The notes under the pieces: generated by a model
What the model was told of the DNA's origin: nothing
What the model saw: only the letters and a program-made list of their open reading frames with translations
Database searches by the model: none
Source of the DNA: a virus
Length of the DNA: 54,241 bases
Strand: one strand, 5' to 3'
IMG/VR virus record: IMGVR_UViG_3300037139_000049
Location: 1 to 54,241 of that record
Part shown: piece by piece, positions 1 to 6,028 of the stretch
How the letters are laid out: every line of letters starts with the position of its first letter
How positions within the stretch are numbered: the stretch's first letter is position 1
Made by a program: the position numbers and the translations under genes

Positions 1-221
1 GTTGCCGCCCGCGAGCTGCTTGACCGTGGCTACGGTAGGCCGACGCAGACGACAGAGCTTAGAATGCTGACGTTGGATCTATTCGACCAAGCGATCCAGG
101 ACCTGGAAACGCAACTTGCCGAGCGATGACCCGCGGCTCGATAGACGACAACGCGATCAACCTGTCCGAGGAGGCCCTGGTCGAGCTGCACCGCCGCTAT
201 GACGGTACACGGCTGGGCAGG
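1..221. repeat. Chimeric terminal duplication (terS piece plus terL piece)
   Basis: Bases 1-121 repeat 222-342 (also 54115-54235), and bases 122-221 are a copy of 1044-1143 inside the terminase ATPase gene. The window therefore begins with a terS-terL-terS sandwich that makes no sense as a gene order. It creates a false fused reading frame from 126 to 416. An assembly or amplification chimera is the likeliest cause; the true circular genome then lacks this segment and is about 53.9 kb. Confidence 0.85.
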
Positions 222-348
222 GTTGCCGCCCGCGAGCTGCTTGACCGTGGCTACGGTAGGCCGACGCAGACGACAGAGCTTAGAATGCTGACGTTGGATC
301 TATTCGACCAAGCGATCCAGGACCTGGAAACGCAACTTGCCGCCAACG
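222..348. repeat. Terminal redundancy, copy 1 (127 bp)
   Basis: These 127 bases are identical to the last 127 bases of the window (54115-54241). An exact overlap of 127 is what a de Bruijn assembler with k=127 leaves on a circular or circularly permuted molecule. It joins the small terminase gene across the ends. Confidence 0.85.
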
Positions 349-416
349 ATTCAGATCGACCCAGCCGTACCGCCGGAGAAGATTCGGCGCTACCGGCAGC
401 TACGCGCACAGCTTGA
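222..416 (+). CDS. Terminase small subunit, 3' part (continues from 53767)
   Basis: Carboxy-terminal 64 codons and TGA stop of the small terminase gene whose start is at 53767. Joined through the 127-bp overlap the complete protein has 180 residues. This part begins with VAARELLDRGYGRPTQ, a typical TerS segment. It overlaps the TTG start of the large terminase (337) by 80 bases, so the two subunits are translationally coupled. The apparent start at 126 comes from the duplicated terL piece and is not real. Confidence 0.75.
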   Translation, partial: VAARELLDRGYGRPTQTTELRMLTLDLFDQAIQDLETQLAANDSDRPSRTAGEDSALPAATRTA

Positions 417-1236
417 GGAGCACGAAGCACGCGGGCATTGGTTCTGCAAGAGGCCCGACTGTGACGGCCAGCCGCACGCCGGCTACCACTGGTGTGAGCA
501 TCCGCTAGGCGGTGAGCATGAGCCCGAGTGCAGGCACGCTCGAGCGGCACAGCGGCCACCGTGGCTCGATGGACTATCTGCCGCTCGCTACTGGATCGTC
601 ATGGCTGGGCGGGCGTGGGGCAAGACGCGCACGGGTGCCGAGTGGCTGGCGTATGAAGCGAGGACGCACCCGGCCCGCGACTTCGGTGTCATCGGCCGGA
701 CGATCGAACAGACCCGCGAGGTGTGCATGGAGGGCGAATCGGGGTTGCTGAGAGCCCTTGGGCTGAGCATCATCAGCAAGGAGTACAACCGCACGACGCA
801 GGAGATCAAACTGGCCAACGGCGCGACGATTTACGCCTACACGGCCGAGAATCCCGATTCGATGCGCGGGCCGAACCTCTCGGGGGCCTGGTGCGATGAG
901 CTTGCAACCTGGCACTACGAACAGGCGTGGCACGAGGGCCTGATCCCGGCCACGAGGATCGGCAACCCCCGCATCGTCATCACGACTACACCGAGGCGTA
1001 CCAAGCTCCTGAAAGCCCTTGTCGAGCGAGACGACGGCACGGTAGCGATGACCCGCGGCTCGATAGACGACAACGCGATCAACCTGTCCGAGGAGGCCCT
1101 GGTCGAGCTGCACCGCCGCTATGACGGTACACGGCTGGGCAGGCAGGAACTGGGCGGCGAGTTCTTGGAGGACGTGCCGGGCGCGCTGTGGACGGCCAGC
1201 GTGATCGAGCAGACACGGGGCGTGCTCATCGACTAG
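337..1236 (+). CDS. Terminase large subunit, ATPase half (split TerL)
   Basis: Packaging motor ATPase that pumps phage DNA into the prohead. Residues about 35-75 hold a Cys/His-rich stretch with RPDCDG, PHAGYHWCEHP and CRHARAAQRPP, as I recall from actinophage terminases. The Walker A motif is AGRAWGKTRTGAEW and Walker B is GAWCDELATW; ITTTPRR follows as the coupling motif. The reading frame stops after the linker motif GALWTASVIEQTRG, exactly where the nuclease domain should begin. The nuclease domain lies 540 bp downstream (1780-2460), beyond an endonuclease cassette. The TTG start is chosen because the sequence before the Walker motif is conserved in style and overlaps terS. Confidence 0.88.
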   Translation: MPPTIQIDPAVPPEKIRRYRQLRAQLEEHEARGHWFCKRPDCDGQPHAGYHWCEHPLGGEHEPECRHARAAQRPPWLDGLSAARYWIVMAGRAWGKTRTGAEWLAYEARTHPARDFGVIGRTIEQTREVCMEGESGLLRALGLSIISKEYNRTTQEIKLANGATIYAYTAENPDSMRGPNLSGAWCDELATWHYEQAWHEGLIPATRIGNPRIVITTTPRRTKLLKALVERDDGTVAMTRGSIDDNAINLSEEALVELHRRYDGTRLGRQELGGEFLEDVPGALWTASVIEQTRGVLID

Positions 1237-1275
1237 GCGGCCTCGATCGAGCCTATGTAGTCCTCTATAGTGCTA

Positions 1276-1281
1276 TATACT
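1276..1281 (+). promoter_or_regulatory. Leaderless -10 box (TATACT) for RHH/GIY-YIG cassette
   Basis: TATACT ends seven bases before the GTG at 1289, so transcription probably begins at the start codon. It lies just after the stop of the terminase ATPase half and gives the inserted cassette its own promoter. No convincing -35 box is visible. Confidence 0.5.
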
Positions 1282-1288
1282 CTCGCCG

Positions 1289-1426
1289 GTGGCGCTCAAG
1301 ACCATCTCGCTCCAACTCGACGAGGCTCTGCTCAAGCGGCTCGATGAGGTTCGTGGCGGGGTGCCTCGGCAGAAGTGGGTGGCGTGGGCGATTGAGGCTC
1401 TACTGCGACGAGAGGACGACAAGTGA
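1289..1426 (+). CDS. Ribbon-helix-helix DNA-binding protein
   Basis: A 45-residue Arc/CopG-type protein. The N-terminal strand is KTISLQL, followed by two helices (DEALLKRLDEVRGG and QKWVAWAIEALLRR). It starts with GTG behind a leaderless-type TATACT box and overlaps the GIY-YIG gene by GTGA. The likely role is autoregulation of the homing cassette or help in DNA targeting; that is inference from position. It lies inside the gap separating the two terminase halves. Confidence 0.75.
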   Translation: MALKTISLQLDEALLKRLDEVRGGVPRQKWVAWAIEALLRREDDK

Positions 1427-1725
1427 ACACGCTCTATCGGTTCTTCGACCACGAGGGGCGGCTGCTCTACGTCGGGAAGACCACGAACATCGCGGGACGA
1501 CTTGCCACGCATCGCTCGGAGAAGGCGTGGTGGACGGAGGTCGCGGCGATCGAAGTCGAGCACTACGCTTGCGAGCGGCATCTCAACCGGGCCGAGCGAA
1601 ACGCGATCATCGCCGAGCGCCCGCTCTACAACGTGACGCACAACCCGGCCCCGCCGACTAGTGCGGGAGTGCCACCGGTTGCGCCTCGGCCGATCGCAAG
1701 CGAGCCAGCGGTGGCAGTGGCATGA
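1423..1725 (+). CDS. GIY-YIG homing endonuclease
   Basis: A 100-residue GIY-YIG nuclease domain. LYRFFDHEGRLLYVGKT is the GIY...YVG core with its conserved spacing. The helix NIAGRLATH carries the catalytic Arg, and an E-R pair in HYACERHLNRAERNAI precedes PLYNV, typical of this superfamily. There is no obvious separate DNA-binding domain; the upstream RHH protein may supply specificity (inference). Start is GTG overlapping the RHH stop. The gene sits between the ATPase and nuclease halves of TerL, as free-standing homing endonucleases do in split phage genes. Confidence 0.85.
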   Translation: MNTLYRFFDHEGRLLYVGKTTNIAGRLATHRSEKAWWTEVAAIEVEHYACERHLNRAERNAIIAERPLYNVTHNPAPPTSAGVPPVAPRPIASEPAVAVA

Positions 1726-1767
1726 TGAGCGAGGTCACTAGGGCGCTCACCGCTCGCCGAACGCAAG

Positions 1768-1773
1768 TAGACT
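1768..1773 (+). promoter_or_regulatory. Leaderless -10 box (TAGACT) for TerL nuclease half
   Basis: TAGACT is followed by six bases and the GTG start at 1780. The same hexamer and spacing occur before 19191 and 33497. It implies that the nuclease half is transcribed and translated as its own protein rather than restored by splicing. Confidence 0.55.
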
Positions 1774-1779
1774 GCTCGT

Positions 1780-2460
1780 GTGAACGTCAGTCGCTCCGAA
1801 CTGTCGCGGATCGTAGTAGCGATTGACCCCGCCGGATCGGCGAATGAGGACTCAGACGACACCGGCATCATCGTCGTGGCCAAGGGTCCGCACCGCGTCG
1901 AGGAGCAAGCCGAGGTCAAATGCCAGTACCCCGACTGCGGCGGCCACGGCTACGTGCTCGATGACCGCACCTGCCACCTGCTGCCGCACGAATGGGCAGC
2001 AGTAGCGCTTGACGCCTACGACTACTGGAAAGCGGATCGTGTCGTGGCCGAGCGCAACTTCGGCGCGGACATGGTCGAGAACACGGTCAGGGCCGTGCGT
2101 CGTGGTGTGCCCTTTACGGCCGAGTGGGCATCGCGTGGCAAGCGGGTACGTGCCGAGCCCGTTGCTGCGCTGTACGAGCAGGGCCGCATCCACCATCTCG
2201 GCATCTTCGAGGAGCTCGAGCAGGAGCAGCAGACGTGGACACCGGACGAGCGCTGGTCGCCTAACCGCCTCGACGCGCTGGTGTGGGGCTTGACGAACCT
2301 CGGCCTGATCAAGGGCGGCCCTGGTGCCCTGCTTACCGCTAAGGGCGAAGTCCCCCGCAACACGGTTAGCCAACGGGAACGGGAGCTGAACGGTGGTAGG
2401 GACTCGCGGCAACTGCCGCCGCACCTGCGACGGCTGGCGAGGAACTCGGGACTGCGATGA
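1780..2460 (+). CDS. Terminase large subunit, nuclease half (split TerL)
   Basis: RNase H-fold nuclease domain of the large terminase, which cuts concatemeric DNA at packaging start and end. The acidic triad is visible: Asp in IVVAIDPAG, Glu in VVAERNFGADMV, and Asp in NRLDALVWGL. The C-tail is basic. It begins in the normal interdomain linker (SELSRIVVAIDPA), so little or nothing of the protein is lost by the split. It has its own TAGACT box and GTG start, and must pair with the ATPase half made from 337-1236. The stop overlaps the next start by ATGA. Confidence 0.88.
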   Translation: MNVSRSELSRIVVAIDPAGSANEDSDDTGIIVVAKGPHRVEEQAEVKCQYPDCGGHGYVLDDRTCHLLPHEWAAVALDAYDYWKADRVVAERNFGADMVENTVRAVRRGVPFTAEWASRGKRVRAEPVAALYEQGRIHHLGIFEELEQEQQTWTPDERWSPNRLDALVWGLTNLGLIKGGPGALLTAKGEVPRNTVSQRERELNGGRDSRQLPPHLRRLARNSGLR

Positions 2461-2720
2461 GTGTTTCACGTGAAACACAGGTCGAGCGCAGCGAGCAGGA
2501 TGTGGCCTGGGATGTGCGCGGGCGATGGGCGGCGCACAAGCGAGTCGTGCTGACGTTGAGCGATCGTTGCATGGTTCAGCGTGTCGAGGGTGTGATTGAG
2601 TATGTGGCCGTCACGGGCGCCTACTGCATCGTCGACGGTTGGCATATTCCGATGATCGATGTGGTCGGGGTTGCCGCGCCGCACTTCCATCAGCGACCCG
2701 ATATGCGGCTGGTCAAGTAG
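2457..2720 (+). CDS. Small beta-rich protein of unknown function
   Basis: 87 residues. The N-terminus (MSVSRETQ) is encoded by the parS-like palindrome at 2462-2477. The body has short alternating hydrophobic strands (RVVLTLSDRCMVQRVEGVIEYVAV, GAYCIVDGWHIPM read in two runs), suggesting a small beta-barrel. It follows terL by ATGA overlap. I cannot name a function; one possibility is that the segment is kept mainly for the palindrome. Confidence 0.65.
   Translation: MSVSRETQVERSEQDVAWDVRGRWAAHKRVVLTLSDRCMVQRVEGVIEYVAVTGAYCIVDGWHIPMIDVVGVAAPHFHQRPDMRLVK
2462..2477. promoter_or_regulatory. parS: Perfect parS-like palindrome (ParB binding site)
   Basis: TGTTTCACGTGAAACA is a perfect 16-bp palindrome and matches the bacterial chromosomal parS consensus at every position. 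Chance expectation for one exact 16-mer in 54 kb is about 1 in 100,000. It lies in the first codons of the gene after terL. No ParA- or ParB-like gene is visible in the genome, so host ParB is the likely ligand (inference). Confidence 0.8.
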
Positions 2721-2879
2721 ATGCGTCTCGAGGCCGCAGACCCCGCCGACGACGGCCCACGGCCAATACTTGCGCGGGCGCGTATCCTCAACGACGGTAC
2801 GATGTTCACGATCCACTACTGGCCGCACAGGGCAGCCTGCGTCGGCTCCAAACCGAATCACGGAGGCCAAGACGTATGA
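2721..2879 (+). CDS. Small hypothetical protein
   Basis: 52 residues, from the ATG directly after the previous stop to a TGA that overlaps the next start (ATGA at 2876). Contains RARILNDGTMFTIHYWPHRAACV; no family recognised. Tight packing on both sides supports it as a gene. Confidence 0.55.
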   Translation: MRLEAADPADDGPRPILARARILNDGTMFTIHYWPHRAACVGSKPNHGGQDV

Positions 2880-3529
2880 GCGCAGGTACAGCCATCACAG
2901 ACAACGCTGAGAAGCTTCTAGGCATCCTTGGTGCGGCACCCGCCACCGATGCGGTAGCCGGAACGCTGGTGCAGACCTCGGGGAACAACGCCTCGCCCGC
3001 TAGGACGTCACTCGCGTGGCCCTGCCTCGGTGTGCCGACGAACACGGCAGCGCAAGCGGCGGAAGTCGGGAACTTCGTCGCGGTGCCGGTAGCGATCGGC
3101 GACGTGTTCAAAACGGTCGGAGTGCTCGGCGGCTCGGCCGCGGCGGGAACGGTCGCGGAATACATCGTGGCGCTGTACGCGGGCAAAACGGCTGGTGTGC
3201 TGCTCGCTCAGAGCAAATCCGCAACGCCCGGCTCGCACCCGAAGGAAGAGTTCTACGAATCGACGCTAGAAAAAGCAGTCACGATCACCGCGGCCAACGC
3301 TCCTGCCGGCTACATCTGGGTGCAGGTCTCGGCCGGTGCGGCGGGCACGATGTTCAGCTTCTACTCGTCCACGTACACGACGGCAGGGCAGGAAATCGCA
3401 GGCAAGCTCGGCAAATCAGCGCCACCGTACCTGAGTGCTAAAGGCGGCGCGGCGATCAAAACGGCTGCGGAAGCGGTCCTGCCGACGCTCTCCTCGATCG
3501 CCAACGTCCCGATCGTCGCACTCTTCTGA
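2876..3529 (+). CDS. Putative virion surface protein, paralogue 1
   Basis: 217 residues, rich in Ala, Gly, Thr and Val, with a beta-strand pattern. The segment IGDVFKTVGVLGG...ALYAG...TITAANAPAGYIWVQV parallels AGDIFSKVGLFVG...ALYEG...TITATNAPNGFIYANY of the following gene, so the two are tandem paralogues. The start is the ATG at 2876, with cggagg upstream and ATGA coupling; the frame is open further upstream but without support. Such Ala/Thr-rich sandwiches are usual in capsid decoration or fibre proteins; the role here is inference. Confidence 0.6.
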   Translation: MSAGTAITDNAEKLLGILGAAPATDAVAGTLVQTSGNNASPARTSLAWPCLGVPTNTAAQAAEVGNFVAVPVAIGDVFKTVGVLGGSAAAGTVAEYIVALYAGKTAGVLLAQSKSATPGSHPKEEFYESTLEKAVTITAANAPAGYIWVQVSAGAAGTMFSFYSSTYTTAGQEIAGKLGKSAPPYLSAKGGAAIKTAAEAVLPTLSSIANVPIVALF

Positions 3530-3530
3530 C

Positions 3531-4310
3531 ATGGCGATCACACTGACAGAACGGATCTTGGATCTGGCGTACTCGGGGCTGGATATGACCGAAATCGCCC
3601 AGCTCACGGGTGCCAGCCAAGCCACCATCCAAGCTGCACTACAGAACCTCTCGGCCACACCCTCGACGCAGAAGGGCGTCGGTGGCGCGCAGGAAGCCAA
3701 CCCGGTGTCGCTGCTGTACGGCAATATGCGTCAGGTTCTCAACCCGGCACGGGCCGCACGATCGAACATGGAGTATCTCGGGCTCTCGGGAGCCAAAGAC
3801 GAAGCGACCGGGGCGGCCACGAAATACGGTGTCTCGGTGCCGATCGGCGTCAAGGCTGGCGACATCTTCTCGAAGGTGGGCCTGTTCGTCGGGGAAACCG
3901 CGTTCTCGGCTATCACACACCAGCAGGCGGCGCTGTACGAAGGTATCGGAGGTGCTGGGGCCAAACCGCTCCTGCTTGCCAACTCCGCCGATGCGACCTC
4001 GACGGCGATGCCGGCGAACACGATCACGTTCTGGACACTGGCGGCCCCGCTGACGATCACGGCAACCAATGCGCCCAACGGGTTCATCTACGCGAACTAC
4101 GTGGTGGTTGGGACGGTCGGCACAGCCCTGATCGCCCCGGCAGAAGTCAAGTTGGCGGTGATTGCCAAAGGCGGCGAGGCGGGTGCGGTATCTCCGCTGT
4201 TCATCGCGGCGTCGAACAAACCGGCCTCGGAAGAAGGCGAAAAACCCGAAGCGAAACTTGAAACGACGCTGACGGCCATCGCCAAAGCGCCGTTCATGAT
4301 CCTGGCCTAG
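3531..4310 (+). CDS. Putative virion surface protein, paralogue 2
   Basis: 259 residues. The N-terminal 40 residues form a predicted helix-turn-helix-like segment (LDLAYSGLDMTEIAQLTGASQATIQAAL) absent from the first paralogue. The rest repeats its beta-rich plan (AGDIFSKVGLFVGE, LTITATNAPNGFIYANYVV). The start lies one base after the previous stop. The added DNA-binding-like head followed by a virion-like body is odd. Function unknown. Confidence 0.6.
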   Translation: MAITLTERILDLAYSGLDMTEIAQLTGASQATIQAALQNLSATPSTQKGVGGAQEANPVSLLYGNMRQVLNPARAARSNMEYLGLSGAKDEATGAATKYGVSVPIGVKAGDIFSKVGLFVGETAFSAITHQQAALYEGIGGAGAKPLLLANSADATSTAMPANTITFWTLAAPLTITATNAPNGFIYANYVVVGTVGTALIAPAEVKLAVIAKGGEAGAVSPLFIAASNKPASEEGEKPEAKLETTLTAIAKAPFMILA

Positions 4311-4313
4311 CTG

Positions 4314-4631
4314 ATGGAGCTGCTGAGGCGCGATCTGTTCCCGATGGAGCTGTCGTTTTCCGATGGCCGAGTGGTCAAGGAAGCCCGCGTGTTCATCACG
4401 ACCTACCGCCTGCTGGCCTGGACGATTGAGAACTCAACGATCCAGGTGGTGGCCGACATCGAGCTAACCGAGTCGGTAGAGGCCAACAGGGGCACGCTGC
4501 CGGGCTCTCTGGCGGTTGAGACAACTGAGGGCACGGTGTACGTCAACAAGGGGCGTGGGTGCGGGTGTCATAGCCCTCTCAAGGGCCTGTCGGCTCCGGT
4601 GCCGTGGACGAGGCAGGCGGTGGCGGTGTGA
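4314..4631 (+). CDS. Hypothetical protein
   Basis: 105 residues, mixed beta pattern (RVFITTYRLLAWTI, IQVVADIELTES) with a GRGCGCHSPL cysteine cluster near the end. Starts three bases after the previous stop and ends inside the GTG of the next gene. No family recognised. Confidence 0.6.
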   Translation: MELLRRDLFPMELSFSDGRVVKEARVFITTYRLLAWTIENSTIQVVADIELTESVEANRGTLPGSLAVETTEGTVYVNKGRGCGCHSPLKGLSAPVPWTRQAVAV

Positions 4632-4798
4632 GGTGGCTTGTGTTCTCTGCGATGTGTGGCGGACTACTTGTGGGGATGGGTATTGGTTGGCTGGAGTCGT
4701 CAGCGGCAGGATGGCTCATCGTGACCTCCGTCGTCGGTGGTCTAGTGATTCTTGGGCTGGACTACTTCGTGGCCGATCGTTTCGGGAGTGGGCGATGA
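4628..4798 (+). CDS. Small membrane protein, two TM segments
   Basis: 56 residues from a GTG that overlaps the previous stop (GTGA). Two hydrophobic segments (LVFSAMCGGLLVGMGIGWL and WLIVTSVVGGLVILGLDYF) are separated by a short loop, and the tail is basic. Its place in the head-gene region is unusual for a holin. Role unknown. Confidence 0.6.
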   Translation: MRWLVFSAMCGGLLVGMGIGWLESSAAGWLIVTSVVGGLVILGLDYFVADRFGSGR

Positions 4799-4956
4799 GC
4801 AAAGCAACGCGCCGCACAGCCCGCAAGCAGGACATGGCACGGGTCGCTGACCGCCAGCTCCGGGCCGAGCTGGACAAGATCCGCAAACTGAAGGGGTTCA
4901 GGCCAGCTTCGGTTGGCGACATGCTCGACGCGGTTGGCAGACGAAAGGCGCGCTGA
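4795..4956 (+). CDS. Small basic protein
   Basis: 53 residues, highly basic and helical (ATRRTARKQDMARVADRQLR, ELDKIRKLKGFRP). ATGA overlap with the preceding gene and a one-base overlap with the next. No family recognised. Confidence 0.55.
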   Translation: MSKATRRTARKQDMARVADRQLRAELDKIRKLKGFRPASVGDMLDAVGRRKAR

Positions 4957-5300
4957 TGGCACTTACGTCGATCACGATTACGGCAACCGAGACGGCCCCC
5001 TCGGGCGGTGAAGCGACGGGCACGATCACCGCGACCCTCTCGGAGCAGATTCAGAACGCCACGACGACCATCGAGCCGGAGCCGATCCTCGGGGAACTCG
5101 TCGGCGGCAAACTCCTGAACCAAGCCCACAAAGCCTTCACGCTGTACGCCAACGATGATGCGGCGACTAGCCCGGCTGGCACCTACTACTCGTTCGTGGT
5201 GCAGGTGGCCGGCGCTCCGGTCAGGGAGTTCACGGCGATCATCAAACACACGGCAGCTGAAGGCAAGGTGGACATCACGGAATTGGAGACGCCGATATGA
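4956..5300 (+). CDS. Beta-sandwich virion protein (fibre or decoration type)
   Basis: 114 residues. It resembles a domain often found in actinophage tail fibres: GTITATLSEQIQN, then LYANDDAATSPAGTYYSFVV, then FTAIIKHTAAEGKVDITEL. Here it stands alone as one domain, so it may decorate capsid or tail. It ends with an ATGA overlap onto 5297. The similarity is remembered, not searched. Confidence 0.6.
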   Translation: MALTSITITATETAPSGGEATGTITATLSEQIQNATTTIEPEPILGELVGGKLLNQAHKAFTLYANDDAATSPAGTYYSFVVQVAGAPVREFTAIIKHTAAEGKVDITELETPI

Positions 5301-5545
5301 GCGCGAATGGCCAGCAGCAGGCACCGCCGCCAAGGCAGATCATGGAGTTGCCGCCGCCGTTCAATCACTTCGAGATCCAGGCGCACCCCGATCCGAACAT
5401 GGTCCTGTTGGTCATCGTGGACAGGACGAAAAACGAACTGCACTCCTATCCGATGGCGCGAAAGTATGCGGAGGAGCTTGGCCGTGAACTGACGGCGCCG
5501 AGCATCGAGGTTGCCAGCGTCATCCCGCCGAACGGCAAGGCGTAG
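5297..5545 (+). CDS. Hypothetical protein
   Basis: 82 residues. A Pro/Gln-rich N-terminus (QQQAPPPRQ) is followed by a small alpha/beta segment (FEIQAHPDPNMVLLVIVDRT). Coupled by ATGA to the upstream gene. No family recognised. Confidence 0.55.
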   Translation: MSANGQQQAPPPRQIMELPPPFNHFEIQAHPDPNMVLLVIVDRTKNELHSYPMARKYAEELGRELTAPSIEVASVIPPNGKA

Positions 5546-5546
5546 T

Positions 5547-5813
5547 GTGCTCACGCATTCGTGGTGGTGGTTGGCCGTGGACGGACTGGCCGTCTATCGC
5601 CTGGCGGTTCTCATCGGCAAGGACATGATCGCCGAGCCGATCCGGCAAAGGGTCGGCACTCGGATGCTCGCCTTCATCACCTGCCCTTGGTGCATTGGCC
5701 TTTGGTTCGCAGCGGCGGCAGTCATTCTCACCCGCTTCTGGCCGCAGGGCTGGCAGTATGTGGCTATGGCCCTTGCTCTCTCTGCTGTTGCAGGATTCTT
5801 GGGGGAGCGATGA
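5547..5813 (+). CDS. DUF1360-like membrane protein
   Basis: 88 residues. The pattern AVYRLAVLIGKDMIAEPIRQRV followed by FITCPWCIGLWFAAAAVIL (read as two runs) and a last hydrophobic segment matches the small DUF1360 membrane family, with its CPWC motif. GTG start one base after the previous stop. DUF1360 proteins occur in phages and actinobacteria; their function is unknown to me. Confidence 0.65.
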   Translation: MLTHSWWWLAVDGLAVYRLAVLIGKDMIAEPIRQRVGTRMLAFITCPWCIGLWFAAAAVILTRFWPQGWQYVAMALALSAVAGFLGER

Positions 5814-6028
5814 CGTACAGTAATGTCGCTGAGCAGCGTTGCGGAAGGCACTTTGCTCGCCACGATGGCTGGGCCTCGCTTCGACTTGACGGTGTGCTGG
5901 TGGGCGACATACGCAGGTGTGATCCATACAGCTGGCAGGCGCGGCTCTTGGATGGCACGATCATGCCACGGCTGTACTGGCGGCGGTTGGAAGCGGCCGA
6001 GGACCTACACGCACGCACGGCTCGCTGA
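5810..6028 (+). CDS. Hypothetical protein
   Basis: 72 residues, ATG overlapping the previous stop and stop overlapping the portal start by one base. Contains ARHDGWASLRLDGVLVGDI, suggesting a small beta fold. No family recognised. Confidence 0.5.
   Translation: MTYSNVAEQRCGRHFARHDGWASLRLDGVLVGDIRRCDPYSWQARLLDGTIMPRLYWRRLEAAEDLHARTAR

Noticed and set aside
126-416. 96-residue forward frame at the left end
   Set aside because: It joins a duplicated terL piece to the end of terS; product of the chimeric end, not a gene.
1237-1779. Group I intron in terL
   Set aside because: The spacer is mostly coding, the downstream half has its own leaderless start, and the upstream half ends with a stop; no intron core recognised by eye. 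Not fully excluded.
2639-2875. Upstream extension of the 2876 gene
   Set aside because: It would overlap two coupled genes; the ATG at 2876 has an RBS and ATGA overlap.
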